A DNA stretch of 64,000 nucleotides from NCBI GenBank assembly GCA_964030785.1, contig OZ034970.1, positions 21,460,634 through 21,524,633 of the forward strand, read 5' to 3'. The stretch is from Siderastrea siderea. Its lineage: Eukaryota > Cnidaria > Anthozoa > Scleractinia > Rhizangiidae. The notes under the pieces are model-generated. The model had not been told where the DNA came from. It saw only the letters and a program-made list of their open reading frames with translations, and ran no database searches. Of this stretch, positions 32,621 to 44,671 are shown in pieces. Both the position numbers and the translations under genes were made by a program. The stretch's first letter is position 1. Each line of letters starts with the position of its first letter.

Positions 32621-35600
32621 AACTTCGGCATCTAACTCTCTAAGTTCATCATCTGTCAATGTAGGCCATATAGGAATGTTGGTGTACCCGTAAGCTTTTG
32701 TATGGATACCATCGTCACCTATCCATCGCTTTGAATCAAATGGTGAAAGCGAAATTTTGTTTAGATGCATGCCATAGATCTCATGCCCTTCGCTTCGAAG
32801 AATGTTCATTCCATGCCATAGCTGCTCCGTACCAAAAAGCGTTTCCTTGTACTGATCATGCATTATTTGTTTCTTTACAACACTCTTTTTTACACCCTTT
32901 GCTTTTTTGATATTTTTTTCGTCTGCCTTCAAGATAGAGTACATTTTCGGTCTCAGACACACACACTCTGCTTGGGGGTTCCATTGCATTCGTCTTTCAT
33001 TTTGCCCAAGACCTTTTTGTTGGTATTTGAGTAAAGTGGATGTTCCTTCGGGTAGTCGCTCGTATCATATAGATTTTTGTTTGTTTCGATGTCTTTGTAG
33101 ACGTCATCCGTTTCAATCTCAACCAGAAGGCTGTCGGTGTCTGTGTACAAGAGCTCGCACTTTGGTCCGTATTGCTTTTTTAGTTTGTTGTAGACAAAGT
33201 CGTACATCAAGATCTTGCTGTTGTCAAGGATAGTCATCCCCGTGTAGACAGGCTTGTTTAGCAGCAGCCGGCTTTTGCGCATGTCGATTCCAACCAGGTC
33301 GTTTGAAAACATAAACTGCCTTGAGTACAAAGGGCTGGCAACCAATTTCCGTATTTTGTCTGTCTCATTGCTTCTCACTATTTTTATGTCAACACGGTTG
33401 CGCAGGTTTTCCATGGTTTTGCCGAAAACTGAGTTATTCATGAGCTTGTAAAAATTCTTTTCAAAGTCGCTCTTTGAGTTTTTCCTGAATTCTGTATTCA
33501 TCCGGATGTACGGCTCCATCCAGCATTCTTGTTCGAACTCCAACACCCTGTGCACGCGCTTCAGTTTCATGCCCTGCTTCAGATAAAACTGCAAGTTTCT
33601 GTAATGCACGACATAGTTGCTTTTGTCCTCAAGTGTCAGCAGCAGCTTCTTGCTGTCCGGCGGTTTCAGCTCCAGCTCTTTCATCAACCTCTGTTGGTAG
33701 TCCGACATACATCCTTTTTTTACAACTTTTTTCTCCGGCGCCAGGGGATAGCTGTTGTGTTGCTCATGCAGTTCTGCTGGATATTCAAGATCCACCTCAA
33801 GAATCCATCCATTCTTTGCGTTTTCTTTTTTCTTAATGATGTCTTCCTCAGTGGGCATAACACGTTTCCATTTAAAATCTCTTTTTGGGAGTGGCTTGCT
33901 CATTGCCCATCCGTAAAGGTTGTTCTCGTCGAGATACATGATGTATTTGTTCGGTTTGCTGGGGTCATAGTCCGGTACTAGTGGGTTGTTTGCCTTAGCG
34001 TATCTCTTGCTTACCATGGAGATTCCACCCCGCATTCCCCTTTCCACGAAGAGATGCATTTCAAGGTCTGTGAATAACTCAAGCTCTACCCCCGTCTTTT
34101 TCAAGAGCGCGTCCCAGGAGAGGCCTGGTGACGTGTAATAATGAGCCGGATCTAACCCGTACTGCTCTTCGCATAGGTTTCGGAAGTTCTCAAAAACATC
34201 CGCCAGCAGGGCGACATCTGTTTTCACGTAAAGATCGTGATAATCGCCCAGCGTTTTACATTCAAAAGTCTCCCAGACAGTCTGCGCGTGTGCGTAGTCT
34301 TCGTCTGTTATGTGCTCGTCGTTCAGCTTGCTGTAAAACTTCTCTTTGTCCGGAAGCCTTGTCTCGCTAAATCTCCCCCATGAGTCCATGTACTCGTAAG
34401 GGTAGATCCCTTTTTTGTAAAGCAGGTCGCTGCCTTTTGAAATGGTTGATGTTATTTTCAATGACTCCTTTGGTGTTGCACTTACAAGTGAATCAAGGCT
34501 TCCTTGCAAAAAGTTCAAGCTGTCGATGAAACGCAGCCCTCCGACTGAAAATGTTATATATTTCTCCATGTTGTTGGCGACGCATTTCACCTCTTTCTGC
34601 AGATGTGACATCGCTTGCATTAAATGGTGTGCGTCGTAGCCCCTCAGGTTGTGGAATACAACTGGTATTTGGTAAGTCGATCGAAGAGCAAAGCGGTCAC
34701 CCGTCTTACATAACAATAGTGTTGTATTATCCCCGACTCAATTAACATCAGGTTTATCCGCGGCACATTCGGTTCTTTTTGCTTATCCTGTGCACAATCA
34801 CACAATTGTTTTCCCAGCCAAATATGTTTATTACGAGGTTTTTGTTTTGAGCTTCAAGCTTGTCTATCTGTTTTACCGGTGTTGGGAAATCGATTCCTTC
34901 ATAGTTAATGCCATCGTTAACCGGATATTTGCTTGGTCTTTGCGGGTTCTTTCCATCTTGTGGAGGAAATAAAGCAGCTCTGACCGACCACTTAAAACAT
35001 TCGTTGTCTCTGTTTTTCACGTTAATTATTGCCTTCTTTTTTTCCAGATTGGCGTTTTCAACCAAATCAGTAAACTTTTCTTAAGTTTCCCTTGCAAACA
35101 CTAAAAGATCTTTATTGTTAGGATTTTTTTCAGAAATAGCCATTCTCAAGAGAAAATAAGGGGACAGAGAGGGATTCTGAGGGCGTTGGCTGGGATATGT
35201 CAATTCCACAAAAGTTATTTATAGACTGGCTTTTGAACGGAAGCCTGTTTCCCGAAACGTCCGCATCAATACCATTTCCCTTGTTTTTCGAAGTCGTTTT
35301 CATCGACAAAACGTAAGACCACTTGGTCCGCCATTACAAGCAAAATTTTGAATGGTACTTCAAACAACAGATCGAGGTTGCCTTTATGTGGAAGTCCTGA
35401 ATTCAGACTTCCGTTGTAAATGGCCGTCTAAAAATAACTTTTCCGAACTTGACATATCCCAAAGCCTGGACTGGCAGTGTCCCTCTCTGTCCCCTTATTT
35501 TCTCTTGCCATTCTCCAAATACGAAGCCATTCCTGGAAATTAGTTTGTGATAATATAAACCTATCATATAATACAACATAACTTGGTTCTAACGGTTGAG

Positions 35601-35679
35601 GTAGGTTTCTGTTTTCCTCCTCCGGTATTGGGTCGTAAAACATTTGCAGAACATCTGACGAATATCTTGCGGCTGCCAT
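32576..35679 (-). pseudogene. DNA polymerase B, copy 1 (large deletions)
   Basis: It starts inside the right arm with MAAARYSSDVLQ and runs inward. Polymerase motifs remain: YLDENNLYGWAMSKP (A), KNFYKLMNNSVFGKTMENL (B) and LLYTDTDSLL (C). Compared with copy 2, roughly 300 bases near 35080 and about 900 bases near 34735 are missing. The second deletion removes the first exonuclease motif and the cysteine/histidine-rich insert. A frame break near 32985 separates the last 135 codons. It cannot encode a working polymerase. Confidence 0.85.
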
Positions 35680-36289
35680 TTTGATGTATATACTTGTGAT
35701 GATACTTGTTCAATAGGAAATAATTCTAGCACACTTTTGTATATATAGCAGTGCAGACATTTCTTAAATAGGAAATATTTTCTGTGGCACATCCGCACAT
35801 ATTTATTATGGATTCATTGGATCACGAAGTCATGCGCTTTGTTTTAATTTATGCTGTTTGCGTTATTTACTCTCACAAACTTGTCTAATGAGGTGTTCTG
35901 GCACAGAAAATTTATTAAGCGGTTTTCCCCGAAACGAGGTGAGCATGGGAGCCGAGTTTCGGGAAAAAAACCTCTTAAAAAAATTTCTGTGCCAGAACCC
36001 TCATTATACATGTGTGTAGTCGAAACCCAAAACAACAATATAAAGTAAGAGAAATCAGAGAGAAGGGGAGAAATCAAGTCACAAGACCGATGGTACAGAA
36101 TTTGCCAAAAATTGCGTAAACTCGACTACAGGCTCCAATAATCAGGATTGTTTACAACTGAGTTGTTCTTCATGCTCTCGCAAATTTTCGTCTTACGTTT
36201 CTTGCATTGCGACGAAAAGAAAGCAGCTCAGTGCGTCCAAATATCCAGCTGCCAAAAACGAAAATATTCCCAGAGGTAAAAATGATATC

Positions 36290-36538
36290 ATGAGATCTTC
36301 AGAGAAGTCCCACAGTCTTCCATTCGAAAACGAAGAGTTCCTTCAACTGTGTGAAACGAAAAGGAAGAAAAGAAGAATTGTCATCCGATCGCCAAGAATG
36401 ACAACGCTGAAAGCCGTCTCCAAAAAGTACGATATAAGAATCTCAGGAAAACGAAAGAATGTTGTTTCTCTTACCGAGCTCTGCAGCTGCAAAGCTTTGG
36501 ACAATGTAGTTTATAAGCGTACACCGGCTCACTATTAA
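36290..36538 (+). other. short open frame in the right arm, function unknown
   Basis: 82 codons, lysine/arginine-rich (KRKKRRIVIRSPRMTTLKAV, YDIRISGKRKN). The other arm contains a related, differently decayed frame on the opposite strand (19349-19558: RRMTTLNPSAKSTYDLHISG). The similarity may simply reflect arm homology. I do not recognise a family. Confidence 0.25.
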
Positions 36539-37941
36539 ACATAGCGGTTCGACATGCCGGAGCAAAAAAGGAATTTTAATGATAAGAACATTAAACCGTT
36601 TTTTTTTTATTTGTTCTTGTTTTATTTTTGTTTTGTTTTTGTTTTTGCTGTTGTTGGTGTTTTTTGTTGTTTTACAAAGTTGTAAAAATATGGCTGGAAA
36701 AAATTGTACTCCAAAGTACGAAAGGTCTAAATAATCAGGATTGAGGTCTTCATTGAATTACAAGCACAAAGACACACGGGCTGAAAAGAATGGAAAGTAA
36801 AAATAGCCAATCCTGATTCAGTTTACCGATGTATTGTTAATTGTCGACTTGTCTTAGCAGTGTTAAGCGGCCTTCAAACATCAAACTAATGTTGGCCAAC
36901 ATTAGTTTGACGTGTTAAGGGCGCTTTATTTTCGCAGGGAAAATGTGAGCGCTGGAAAATGCACTGTTCGTTTGTTCTATCAGAAACTGTTAATCCTACT
37001 GTGAATGGACCAGGACTAAAGAGAATCTGAAATTGCTGGCTTTCTGAAATGCTTTGAATGTCATATCCACAGCATATAAAGGACCCGGTGTTAGGCAAAT
37101 TATGAAGGGAAAGTTGTTGAAGTAAGCACCGCTGACCGGTAACGTCCCACGGCGTATGTTATTGTCTCTTCCACTTCGAAGAAAGTTGTTGTCCGCAGTT
37201 TTTACACCGTAAGTTGGAGTGAAATGCTTCGCGAAATGGAATCGTAGTTGAAAGGAGGCGTCTTTCCATCTTTTGGAGCGAATGGTGACGTCTGATCGAG
37301 AAGTAGAGCGAAAGGCTACGGTGGAAATGTATAAACTGTACTAGCTATCTGAACTCCATGTTGGCTTATTTCTGCCGACAGTGCCACAAAACTTGACTTC
37401 AGTGGGCTTAAATAAGGGGATGGACTACTGCCGGGGATAAATAACACTACCAGCTGAAAGAAAAGGTTCAGAGCAGTGGATTTTCAACAATGCGAGTGCT
37501 GTACAGAAAGAACCAGCTCGCTCAACGTGAGTCGAAAAGTGGAGAAATGAACAAAGCCGTCAAGTAAGCTGTACTTCGATTCAAATTGGTCCAAAAACAA
37601 AGGTTTATGAACGGTTGTTTTTATCAGAGAATTACTTAACAGACAATTTTCTTTAAATCTCAAGGTCGTTTCAGCTTTCTTCCGATTTTTCCAGCAAATT
37701 TACGGAATGTTAATTTCGACAAAATTTAAGAAATCTCATTTTTATGGTTTCTTTGTTGATTGCTATGAAAACAAAATAAGCCCGCCCCGCTGAGAATTTT
37801 ACAGATTTAGTAACTGCAATGTCTGTTGTAAGCTATCCATGTAGTTTCAATTCTAGAACTGATGTACTTTTGGAGATATTAAAAGAAATGTACTGCTTGT
37901 ATTACTCACGAAATAAAATCGCCGAGACACGGTGTAGTTAA

Positions 37942-39548
37942 GGTGTTTCGATACAGTTTTTTTGGGACCATACCTAACTTTTTGAATCGGCTCTTAGACA
38001 GTCCTCTCCTTGTCAGATCAAAGTGAAATTTGCAATACTTGTTGGTTTTGGATTGAACTTTAGCGTGGTTTACATCTTGTGAAAATCGATATTTCCATGA
38101 CAACGATAAACAAAAAAACTCGAAACACTAAAATTGAAATTTTCCGCGATCCAAATTTCACTTTGAAAAGCAAATACCAACATCTTAAGCTGTGGTGTAT
38201 GGCACACAAAATATACAAGAACGAAAAAATTCTGTATGTTTATTTTGAAGTAAATCTTAAAAACATTTCCAACCTAAGTTTTTGCAAAGTAATAGTAAAT
38301 GCACCGAAAAATAATCAATACTTTGATGAAACGGTTCGAAAATACTTTCAAAATGTGTCGTTTACTTACTATTTTACGCCTAGAAAGTTTTGTTGAAACT
38401 GGTGTTCGCGATCTCGAGAACGAATTGTTTTTCTAAGATCATTCATGTAATAATTTTGTGGTAATTTTTGAATTTGAGCGTTTTTGCGAAACTCTTAAGA
38501 ACGACTCGATGAATTTTTTTTAAACATTAAACACGCGTGCATGACGATGTGTCCAATTTTAGTATCGAGTCTTATTAACATTGATTCATAGGAACACTTT
38601 TAGATTTAACGTTAAAGAGGACGTATAAACCGACGGAAAAGCTTGCGTTACATATTCACATTTGGCAAATAAATGCTAATATATTCAAAGTAATGCGCAA
38701 AGCATTCCTCCGTGATTTTTACTTTTCGTTGTAATCTACAGTGCAACAAAGAACAAAGAAACCAGATAAAAATCATGAAGCAATGAAAAATACGCATTAC
38801 TTTGAATATATTAGCATTTACTTGCCAACTGTGAATTTGTAACGCAACCTTTTCGGTCGGTTCATACGTCCTTTTTAGCGTTAAATCTAAAAGTGTTTCA
38901 GTGAATCAATGTTAATAAGACTCGATACTAAAATTGGTCACGTCGTCAAGCACGCGTGTTTAATGTTTTAAAAAAATCCATCGAGCCAATCTTAAGATTT
39001 TCGCAAAAGCGCTCAGATTCAAAAATTACCACAAAATTATTACATGAATGATCTTAGAAAAACAATTCGTTCTCGAGATCGCGAACACTAGTTCCAACAA
39101 AACTTTCTAGGCGTAAAATAGTAAGTAAACGACACATTTTGAAAGTATTTTCGAGCTATTTCATCAAAACATTGATTATTTTTCGGTGCATTTACTATTA
39201 CTATACAAAAACTAAGGTTGAAAATGTTTTTGCGATTTACTTCGAAACAAACATACAGATTTTTTTTTGTTCTTGTATATTTTGTTTGCCATACACCACA
39301 CTGTAAGATGTTGGTGTTTGCTTTTCAAAGCGAAGTCTGGATCGCGCAAAATTTCAATTTTAGTGTTTTCGAGTTTTTTTTTTATCGTTGTCATGGAAAT
39401 ATCGATTTTCACAAAATGTAAACCAAGCTAAAGTTCAATCCAAAGCCGACAAGTACTGAAAATTTCACGTTGATCCAACAAGATAAAGACTGTCTAAGAG
39501 CCGATTTTAAAAGTGAGGTATGGTCCCAAAAAACTGTATCGAAACACC
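37942..39548. mobile_element. 1.6-kb TTAA-flanked foldback element
   Basis: TTAA at 37938-37941 and 39549-39552. The ends are GGTGTTTCGATACAGTTTTT and its inverse, and the arms are near-complementary over about 750 bases each, meeting near 38745. Small frames in the two arms are mirror images and look non-coding. The intact equivalent site in the left arm (18204-18207) shows the sequence before insertion. Confidence 0.9.
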
Positions 39549-39900
39549 TTAACTCGCCGTTTATTTTGTTTACGGTAAATGTAATGAAAAGCCATATACA
39601 TGAAAAGCAACTAGAATAATGGGTTTACATTTGACCCAAGTCTCGATTTGTAGTGTTTCAAGAAACTTGAGAAATAACATTTTAAATTTTGCAGTTTTCA
39701 CATCAGTTTTTGAGTTCAAAATTGGGTTCTCGGGCGTCAACAATCATTCGCTGTTACCATGGCAACAATTAAGTTATGACCTCAATAATGGTCATTTTCG
39801 AACATCCCCCGTGGATATCTACTTGCATGCAAATTTGAGTTGGGGGGTCAAGATTTTTCATTTCCCACTTTGTTTGATTCTTACAGAGAATTGCTCTTAA

Positions 39901-41109
39901 ATTTCCGACAAACATTAAAATCTATTAAAAATCAATCAACATGTGGAAATGGAGGAACTTATCTCTTTTGGGCAAAATCCAAATTATTAAAACTTTCGCA
40001 ATTCCCAAGTTAATGTCCAGGGCATCAGTAATTCCGATATCCAAAGACCTTGTTAAAGAAGCTAATTCGATCTTCTACAACTTTATTTGGAATGGAAAAG
40101 ATAAAGTTAAGCGCTGTGCGCTCATTTCAGATATTGATAAAGGCGGGCTGAAGATGCTAGATATCGAGTCTATGGTCAGTGCTAGACGTGTCAAATGTTT
40201 AAAGAAATTCTTAGAAGACTACCCAAGTACTTGGAAATCGATTTTAAACAGTTTTATTTTATCTGTTGGTAGGAGTCTAGTTCTGCATTGCAACTTTGAC
40301 ACCGTCAAATTAAAAACTCAGCTCCCGAAATATTACAAAGAATGTTTTGACGCATGGTCAGGTTTAAATAGTAGTACGCCTGTCACTTTTAATGATATTA
40401 TGAACGAGATCATTTGGAATAATAAGTTTATCTGCATTGATAAAAAGTCTGTCTATAGAAATGATCTAGTTAACTTAGGAACCGTAAAGGTAGGAGACCT
40501 TATTACGGATAACAATCTTTTCTTGCACGAAGACCCCTATGTGCCGATCTCTCCTGAACAACGTTTCTTTATTATGGGAGTCGTTCACCCATTAACTGTG
40601 AAAAGGTTTACTCTCTCCTCTTCCGCACTACACTTGATTCCAAACTGAGAGAATTTCAAGACAAAATTCTTAACAACATTGTCTTTACAAATGATCAATT
40701 ATTTCGCTTTCGCCTTTCGCAATCCCCTAATTGTACGTTTTGCAATGAAGAACCAGAATCCATGGAACATTTACTCTCCCGTTGTAAAGTGTCTTCTGAA
40801 TTTTGGAAAGAAGTCTTGTCCTGGCTGAATGATAATAACATCATTATAGAATCCTTAAATGAGATAGGTTTGTTTTTAGGGAATTTCGAAAAAACGGAGG
40901 ATTTCTTTATAATTAATCACATTCTGTTATTAGGTAAATATTACATTTATGTAAGGAAATGTCATGGAAGCTTTCCCTCATTGAGAGGTTTTATTGCCAG
41001 GATAAGACGTGTTTATAACATCGAACTCCATATTGCGAGGGAGAGGAATAAACTCACTACTCATTTTAAAAAATGGGAAAAGTTGGTAGCTGTCATGAAC
41101 ACTCAGTAG
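39901..41109 (+). pseudogene. LINE ORF2, C-terminal part
   Basis: It continues the reverse transcriptase after the 22-kb insertion: NFRQTLKSIKNQ, then after a frame break MWKWRNLSLLGKIQIIKTFA and NSIFYNFIWNGKDKVKR (thumb and C-terminal region). Another break near 40645 leads to the zinc knuckle CTFCNEEPESMEHLLSRC typical of L1/Tx1 elements, and a stop at 41107-41109. Confidence 0.85.
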
Positions 41110-41189
41110 AAAATAACCTTGTTATGTCTAGTTGGTCTTCTTCACTTTTAGTTAACAACTATTTGCTTTGTATTTAATTTTTTCGTAAC

Positions 41190-41386
41190 GTGTACAGTAA
41201 TCAAGCTATTGTAAGGAATATATTGTAGGTACTGTAACGTGTATTGTAAGTAAGTTACTGTAAGTAATGTATTGTAAGTACTGTAACGCTTTTTGTAAGT
41301 TAAGTGACTGTAGGTAATGTATCCTAAGTACCGTATTGTGTTGTTGCAAAAAAAAATTAACAAATTACAAAAAAAAAAACAAACAA
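41190..41386. repeat. LINE 3' UTR tandem repeat and A-rich tail
   Basis: Degenerate tandem copies of a unit like ACTGTAAGTAATGTATTGTA fill 41195-41335, followed by two A-runs and AACAAACAAAAG. The tail marks the 3' end of the LINE, after which the interrupted DIRS recombinase frame resumes. Confidence 0.75.
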
Positions 41387-41520
41387 AAGCAGTCAGTCTG
41401 GGTGTTTCCCTAGCTGATGTTTTAAAAACAGCTGACTGGAGAAATGCAGGCACTTTTGCTAAGTTCTATAAAAGGAGTACATCTGTAAACTCATTCGCTC
41501 AGGCTGTTCTTATTCACATT
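41387..41520 (+). pseudogene. DIRS-like tyrosine recombinase, C-terminal part
   Basis: Reads AVSLGVSLADVLKTADW, NAGTFAKFYKRSTSVN and SFAQAVL. This is the region after HxxR that holds the final active-site helices (GVSLxDILKxADW, FxKFY) with the probable nucleophilic tyrosine in KFY. It completes the frame left at 13905. Confidence 0.85.
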
Positions 41521-42541
41521 CGTTGCTGGGTTCCGTATTTCCTTTGCTTTTGTATTTCCTTTGTGGGGTGTGTCTCTGCCCCACCCCACCCCACCACCAG
41601 TTGTGTTCGCTTGCGGGTGTGTTGCTGCCACCCTTTTTCACGGTAGGATTCACCTACCAACCGTAATCCCATTCGCTGCTAAAAGGCTGTGTAATTTTAT
41701 TATGTTCATTTCTCTCACATACACTACTGAGTGACAAAGTTGTTCATGTCCTGTTATCACGCTTTCACAGTGCTAATTTTGGTGAATCATGCAGTGGGCA
41801 CGTACCTTTAAGGGCTGTCTTGTCATCTTAGTGATTTAAACTCTTTCCCTCCTAATTAATATGTTAGTCAAACCTTGAATCATGCTATTTCATTCTTCAC
41901 ACCCTCCGGAAACTATTAAAGTCGCGGTCAAATAGTTGGACATTGTCAACTTGAATCGTGTGTCCAGGTGTCAACAATTGGCGGGGCACCTCCACCTTTC
42001 TTTGTTAATGCATGGTTCAATTCCTACTCTTGCGATCTATATTTGTTTGTGTGTTTTTTGTTTTTTAATATCTTTACTGTCAAAGAATTCTTCGTGCATA
42101 GTCATTAAAATTGGTCTGTGGTTAGTGAAACGTGTGGGAGAAGTCGGGAGACTTGTTTCATCTTGATGGGTGGCAACCCTGCAGAGTGTTGTACTGCTTA
42201 GTATGTTGTTGTAGCTTAGATTGTTGAAACTCTTGAGACCGGGGAGGAAATTCAAGTTCTCTCTGTTACTGGCGTTTGTTTTCCAATGTTTCTAAAATTA
42301 AAATTGAAATTTTAAAAAATCAGCCAAGTTTGTACATTGTGCCACTCTTAGAAAACAACGTGTTCTAGTTTACATCCAACTGATTACCAACGAATTATTA
42401 CTTAATATTAATTGAGTGACGATTTTTTGCATCAGTTTGTATTGAACAATTCGTAATCTTAGTTCTCATTGCAGACAATGTCTTTAGGTTAGCGGAATTT
42501 TACCAGCATTTATCACATCAATTCTCTTTAACTGTTTTCAG

Positions 42542-42727
42542 GTTTTCCCACTCACGGTGGATTCTTACAGCGGAGCCCCTGGTCTCGCTGCAGCAAGTCA
42601 TGCGCAGGAGGAACTCAGCAATGTTCTCGTTCATGCACCAGTCCTACGCCCCAAAATGGAGGAAGAGACTGCAGTGGACTGGGACCTCACAGTGAATTGA
42701 GGACATGTAACACGCAGAGATGCCCAG
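42542..42727 (+). pseudogene. TSP1 exon, duplicate copy
   Basis: The same 186-base exon as at 3394 with frame intact (SPWSRCSKSCAGGTQQC, NGGRDCSGLGPHSELRTC), but the splice donor is CCCAG/AT rather than GT and two tryptophan-ladder positions have changed. Together with the broken ShKT exon and a 19-kb intron insertion, this indicates a pseudogene. Confidence 0.8.
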
Positions 42728-43083
42728 ATAGAGATTTGGAATTGGTTCGTTTTGAATTTTTTTGAACAGTATTTTAACGTTTCATATATTGTATTGAATT
42801 TAGTACAGCAATAGCCCACTTTCGATATATTAAAAATTCAGTCTGATACAATAGGCGTCATTTCAAGGCTTAGGGGGAATAACCCATATATATCCTTTTA
42901 TTATATGGCCGTGTCTCAAAAGGACTGGAAACAACCAAATTCAAGAATTTGATTGGCTAAAATCGATACTGACCGCGGTCTAGATTTTCCCATCTAGACC
43001 GATCTTGTTGTAACATTTGTCCTGAAAGAGTTACAAACACACAAAATGCAAAAAAATTGGCTTGTTCCTGTTAATAATACTAA

Positions 43084-44360
43084 ATGGAAGAACCAGTAGA
43101 CCTTGACGAAGAAGCAGGTAAAGAGAATGAGCAAATGTTGGCAAATTTGAGTCCAGCCGAGGAAGCTACGAGCAAAGATGAAGTCGAAATTAAGAAGTTT
43201 TTGCAAGCGCAGAAACCCAAAAACACTCAATACAAGACTAAGAGCGACTTAAACGCATGGAAGAAATTTTGTGAGTCACTGAAAGAGTCTAGAGCAATTG
43301 AAAACAGACCTGCCAAAGAGCTCGACCTTCTTTTGTCCAAAGTTTTCATCTCCGTTCTTAAACAAGATGGCACCGAGTACGAACCGTGTACATTAAGCGG
43401 CTTCCAGCGAAGTTTTCAATGCCACTTGCATGAAAAAGAAAGGCTGATTAACGAGTTCTCCAAGTCCAGAGAGGTTCCTGCTGCCAAACGAAAGGACCTG
43501 GTTCGCCAAGGAAAAGGAAACCGTCCTAATGCTACAAGAGAGCTAACTGAAGCCGAAGAAGATGCACTCTGAAAATGGCCAGTTCAGTGTTCAGGATCCT
43601 AAAACATTACAAAGGGCTTTGTGGTGGTTTCTTTCTCTCCATTTTGGCTGGAGGGCTCGAGATGAAAGCCGTAAGCTGTGTTGGGGGTGATATAGGCCTG
43701 GCCAATGATCCAGAAACCGATTCTGAATACCTTGTGTGGAAGTCAGAAAGGGGTAGTAAAACACGTACCGGACAAGATGGCGGTCATCAAAGAGCCTTTG
43801 AACCGAAAGCGTATACAAGCAACAACAAGTCAAGATGCCCAGTTGAATTTTACAAAGCGTTTCGAAGCCACCGTTCCGAAGCCATGTTAGAACCAGATGC
43901 TCCTTTTTATCTCGCCATAAATCACCGACGAAAACCAAATGACAAAGTGTGGTATCCTGATAGACCCCTTGGAAAGAATGAAATTGGCAAGTTCCTCAAA
44001 GACGTCTTTGCTGCAGCCAAACTCGATGACACAAACAAGAAGAAGGTTTCTAATCACTCCCGTTAGGAAGACTAGTGTTGGACGACTCCTCGAAGCAGAC
44101 GTTAGGCAAAAACTTCGTTGCACAGCTAAGCGGTCATAAAAATTTGTTCAGCATCTCTGAAGCGACAGCGAGAAATGTCCTGAATCGTGGGCCAGGTACA
44201 TCCGATCAGTCAGGAGAAAACCAAGTCAGTATTTCCACTACAACACAGCAAAATGGCTTTTACAGTCCAACAAATCCAGCCTCAGGCAATTTTTGCCGGA
44301 GCGCATATTGACAAGTTCAACATCAATGTTCTTTGTGGTGATCAGTCGAATACCTCAAGG
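43084..44360 (+). pseudogene. Crypton tyrosine recombinase (DUF3504 type)
   Basis: The N-terminal part (NAWKKFCESLKESRAIEN, ELDLLLSKVFISVLKQDG, GKGNRPNATRELTEAEED) and the catalytic part (SEYLVWKSERGSKTR, RCPVEFYKAFRSHR, APFYLAINHRR, WYPDRPLGKNEIGKFLKD) match the recombinase family shared by animal Cryptons and the host proteins derived from them (KIAA1958/QRICH1/ZMYM-like). A stop at 43570-43572 and frame changes near 44060 split it. The HSVRK-type and SGHKN motifs lie in different frames, so it is inactive. Confidence 0.8.
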
Positions 44361-44671
44361 TTGAATGAGAACTGATCGCTGAGCGAGCGAAACACAAACA
44401 GGCATTAAAATTCGTTGCACTTTTGGTCACTTTTCGTAAATTGTTGTTTAACCACAAGCTTTATCATTGAGCCTGTATGAAAAGAACGGTTATTTTGTCT
44501 TCATTCATCGACGAAGTTTGTACAAAGCTGGACTTTTTGTCCCATTTGGACTGGAGACTAGTGACAGAAGTAAGCCAGCTAAATGCTTGAGCCCGCAGGG
44601 AAACAAATAAAATATTCGGTCTGTACTGGCGACCTTGGTCAAGATTCTCCCACACAGATCTCCGCTCGGTT

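Larger units (their letters stand above)
17861..39896. mobile_element. 22-kb TTAA-flanked element carrying a Polinton
   Basis: TTAA flanks both ends within LINE ORF2. The termini are GAGCAATTCTCTGTAAGAAT and its exact inverse. The inverted arms extend at least 2.4 kb inward and run without a visible boundary into the terminal genes of Polinton copy 1. Polinton integrases usually duplicate 5-6 bp, so TTAA suggests the ends belong to another transposon type (piggyBac- or Kolobok-like target choice) with the Polinton as cargo. No TTAA-type transposase gene was recognised inside. Coding content: PolB, integrase, packaging ATPase, two capsid proteins, protease, PLA2, fibre and small proteins, most of them broken. 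Confidence 0.8.
35657..39896. repeat. right inverted arm of the 22-kb element
   Basis: Reverse complement of the left arm, interrupted by the foldback at 37942-39548. It also has a small extra CAAACTAATGTTGGCCAACA palindrome near 36880-36912 and long T/G-rich low-complexity sequence near 36598-36675 that the left arm lacks. Confidence 0.85.
13906..41386 (+). mobile_element. Tx1/L1-type LINE, split by a 22-kb insertion
   Basis: A near full-length non-LTR element with ORF1 (coiled coil plus RRM) and ORF2 (AP endonuclease, reverse transcriptase, C-terminal zinc knuckle). It ends in a repeat-rich 3' UTR and an A-rich tail. It inserted in the DIRS recombinase in the same orientation. ORF2 is split at TTAA (17857-17860, duplicated at 39897-39900), and the reading frame joins cleanly across the empty site. 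The 5' boundary is approximate. Confidence 0.85.

Noticed and set aside
38079..39421. Small frames in the 1.6-kb foldback
   Set aside because: The frames on the two arms are mirror images and have no protein-like pattern beyond the inverted repeat.
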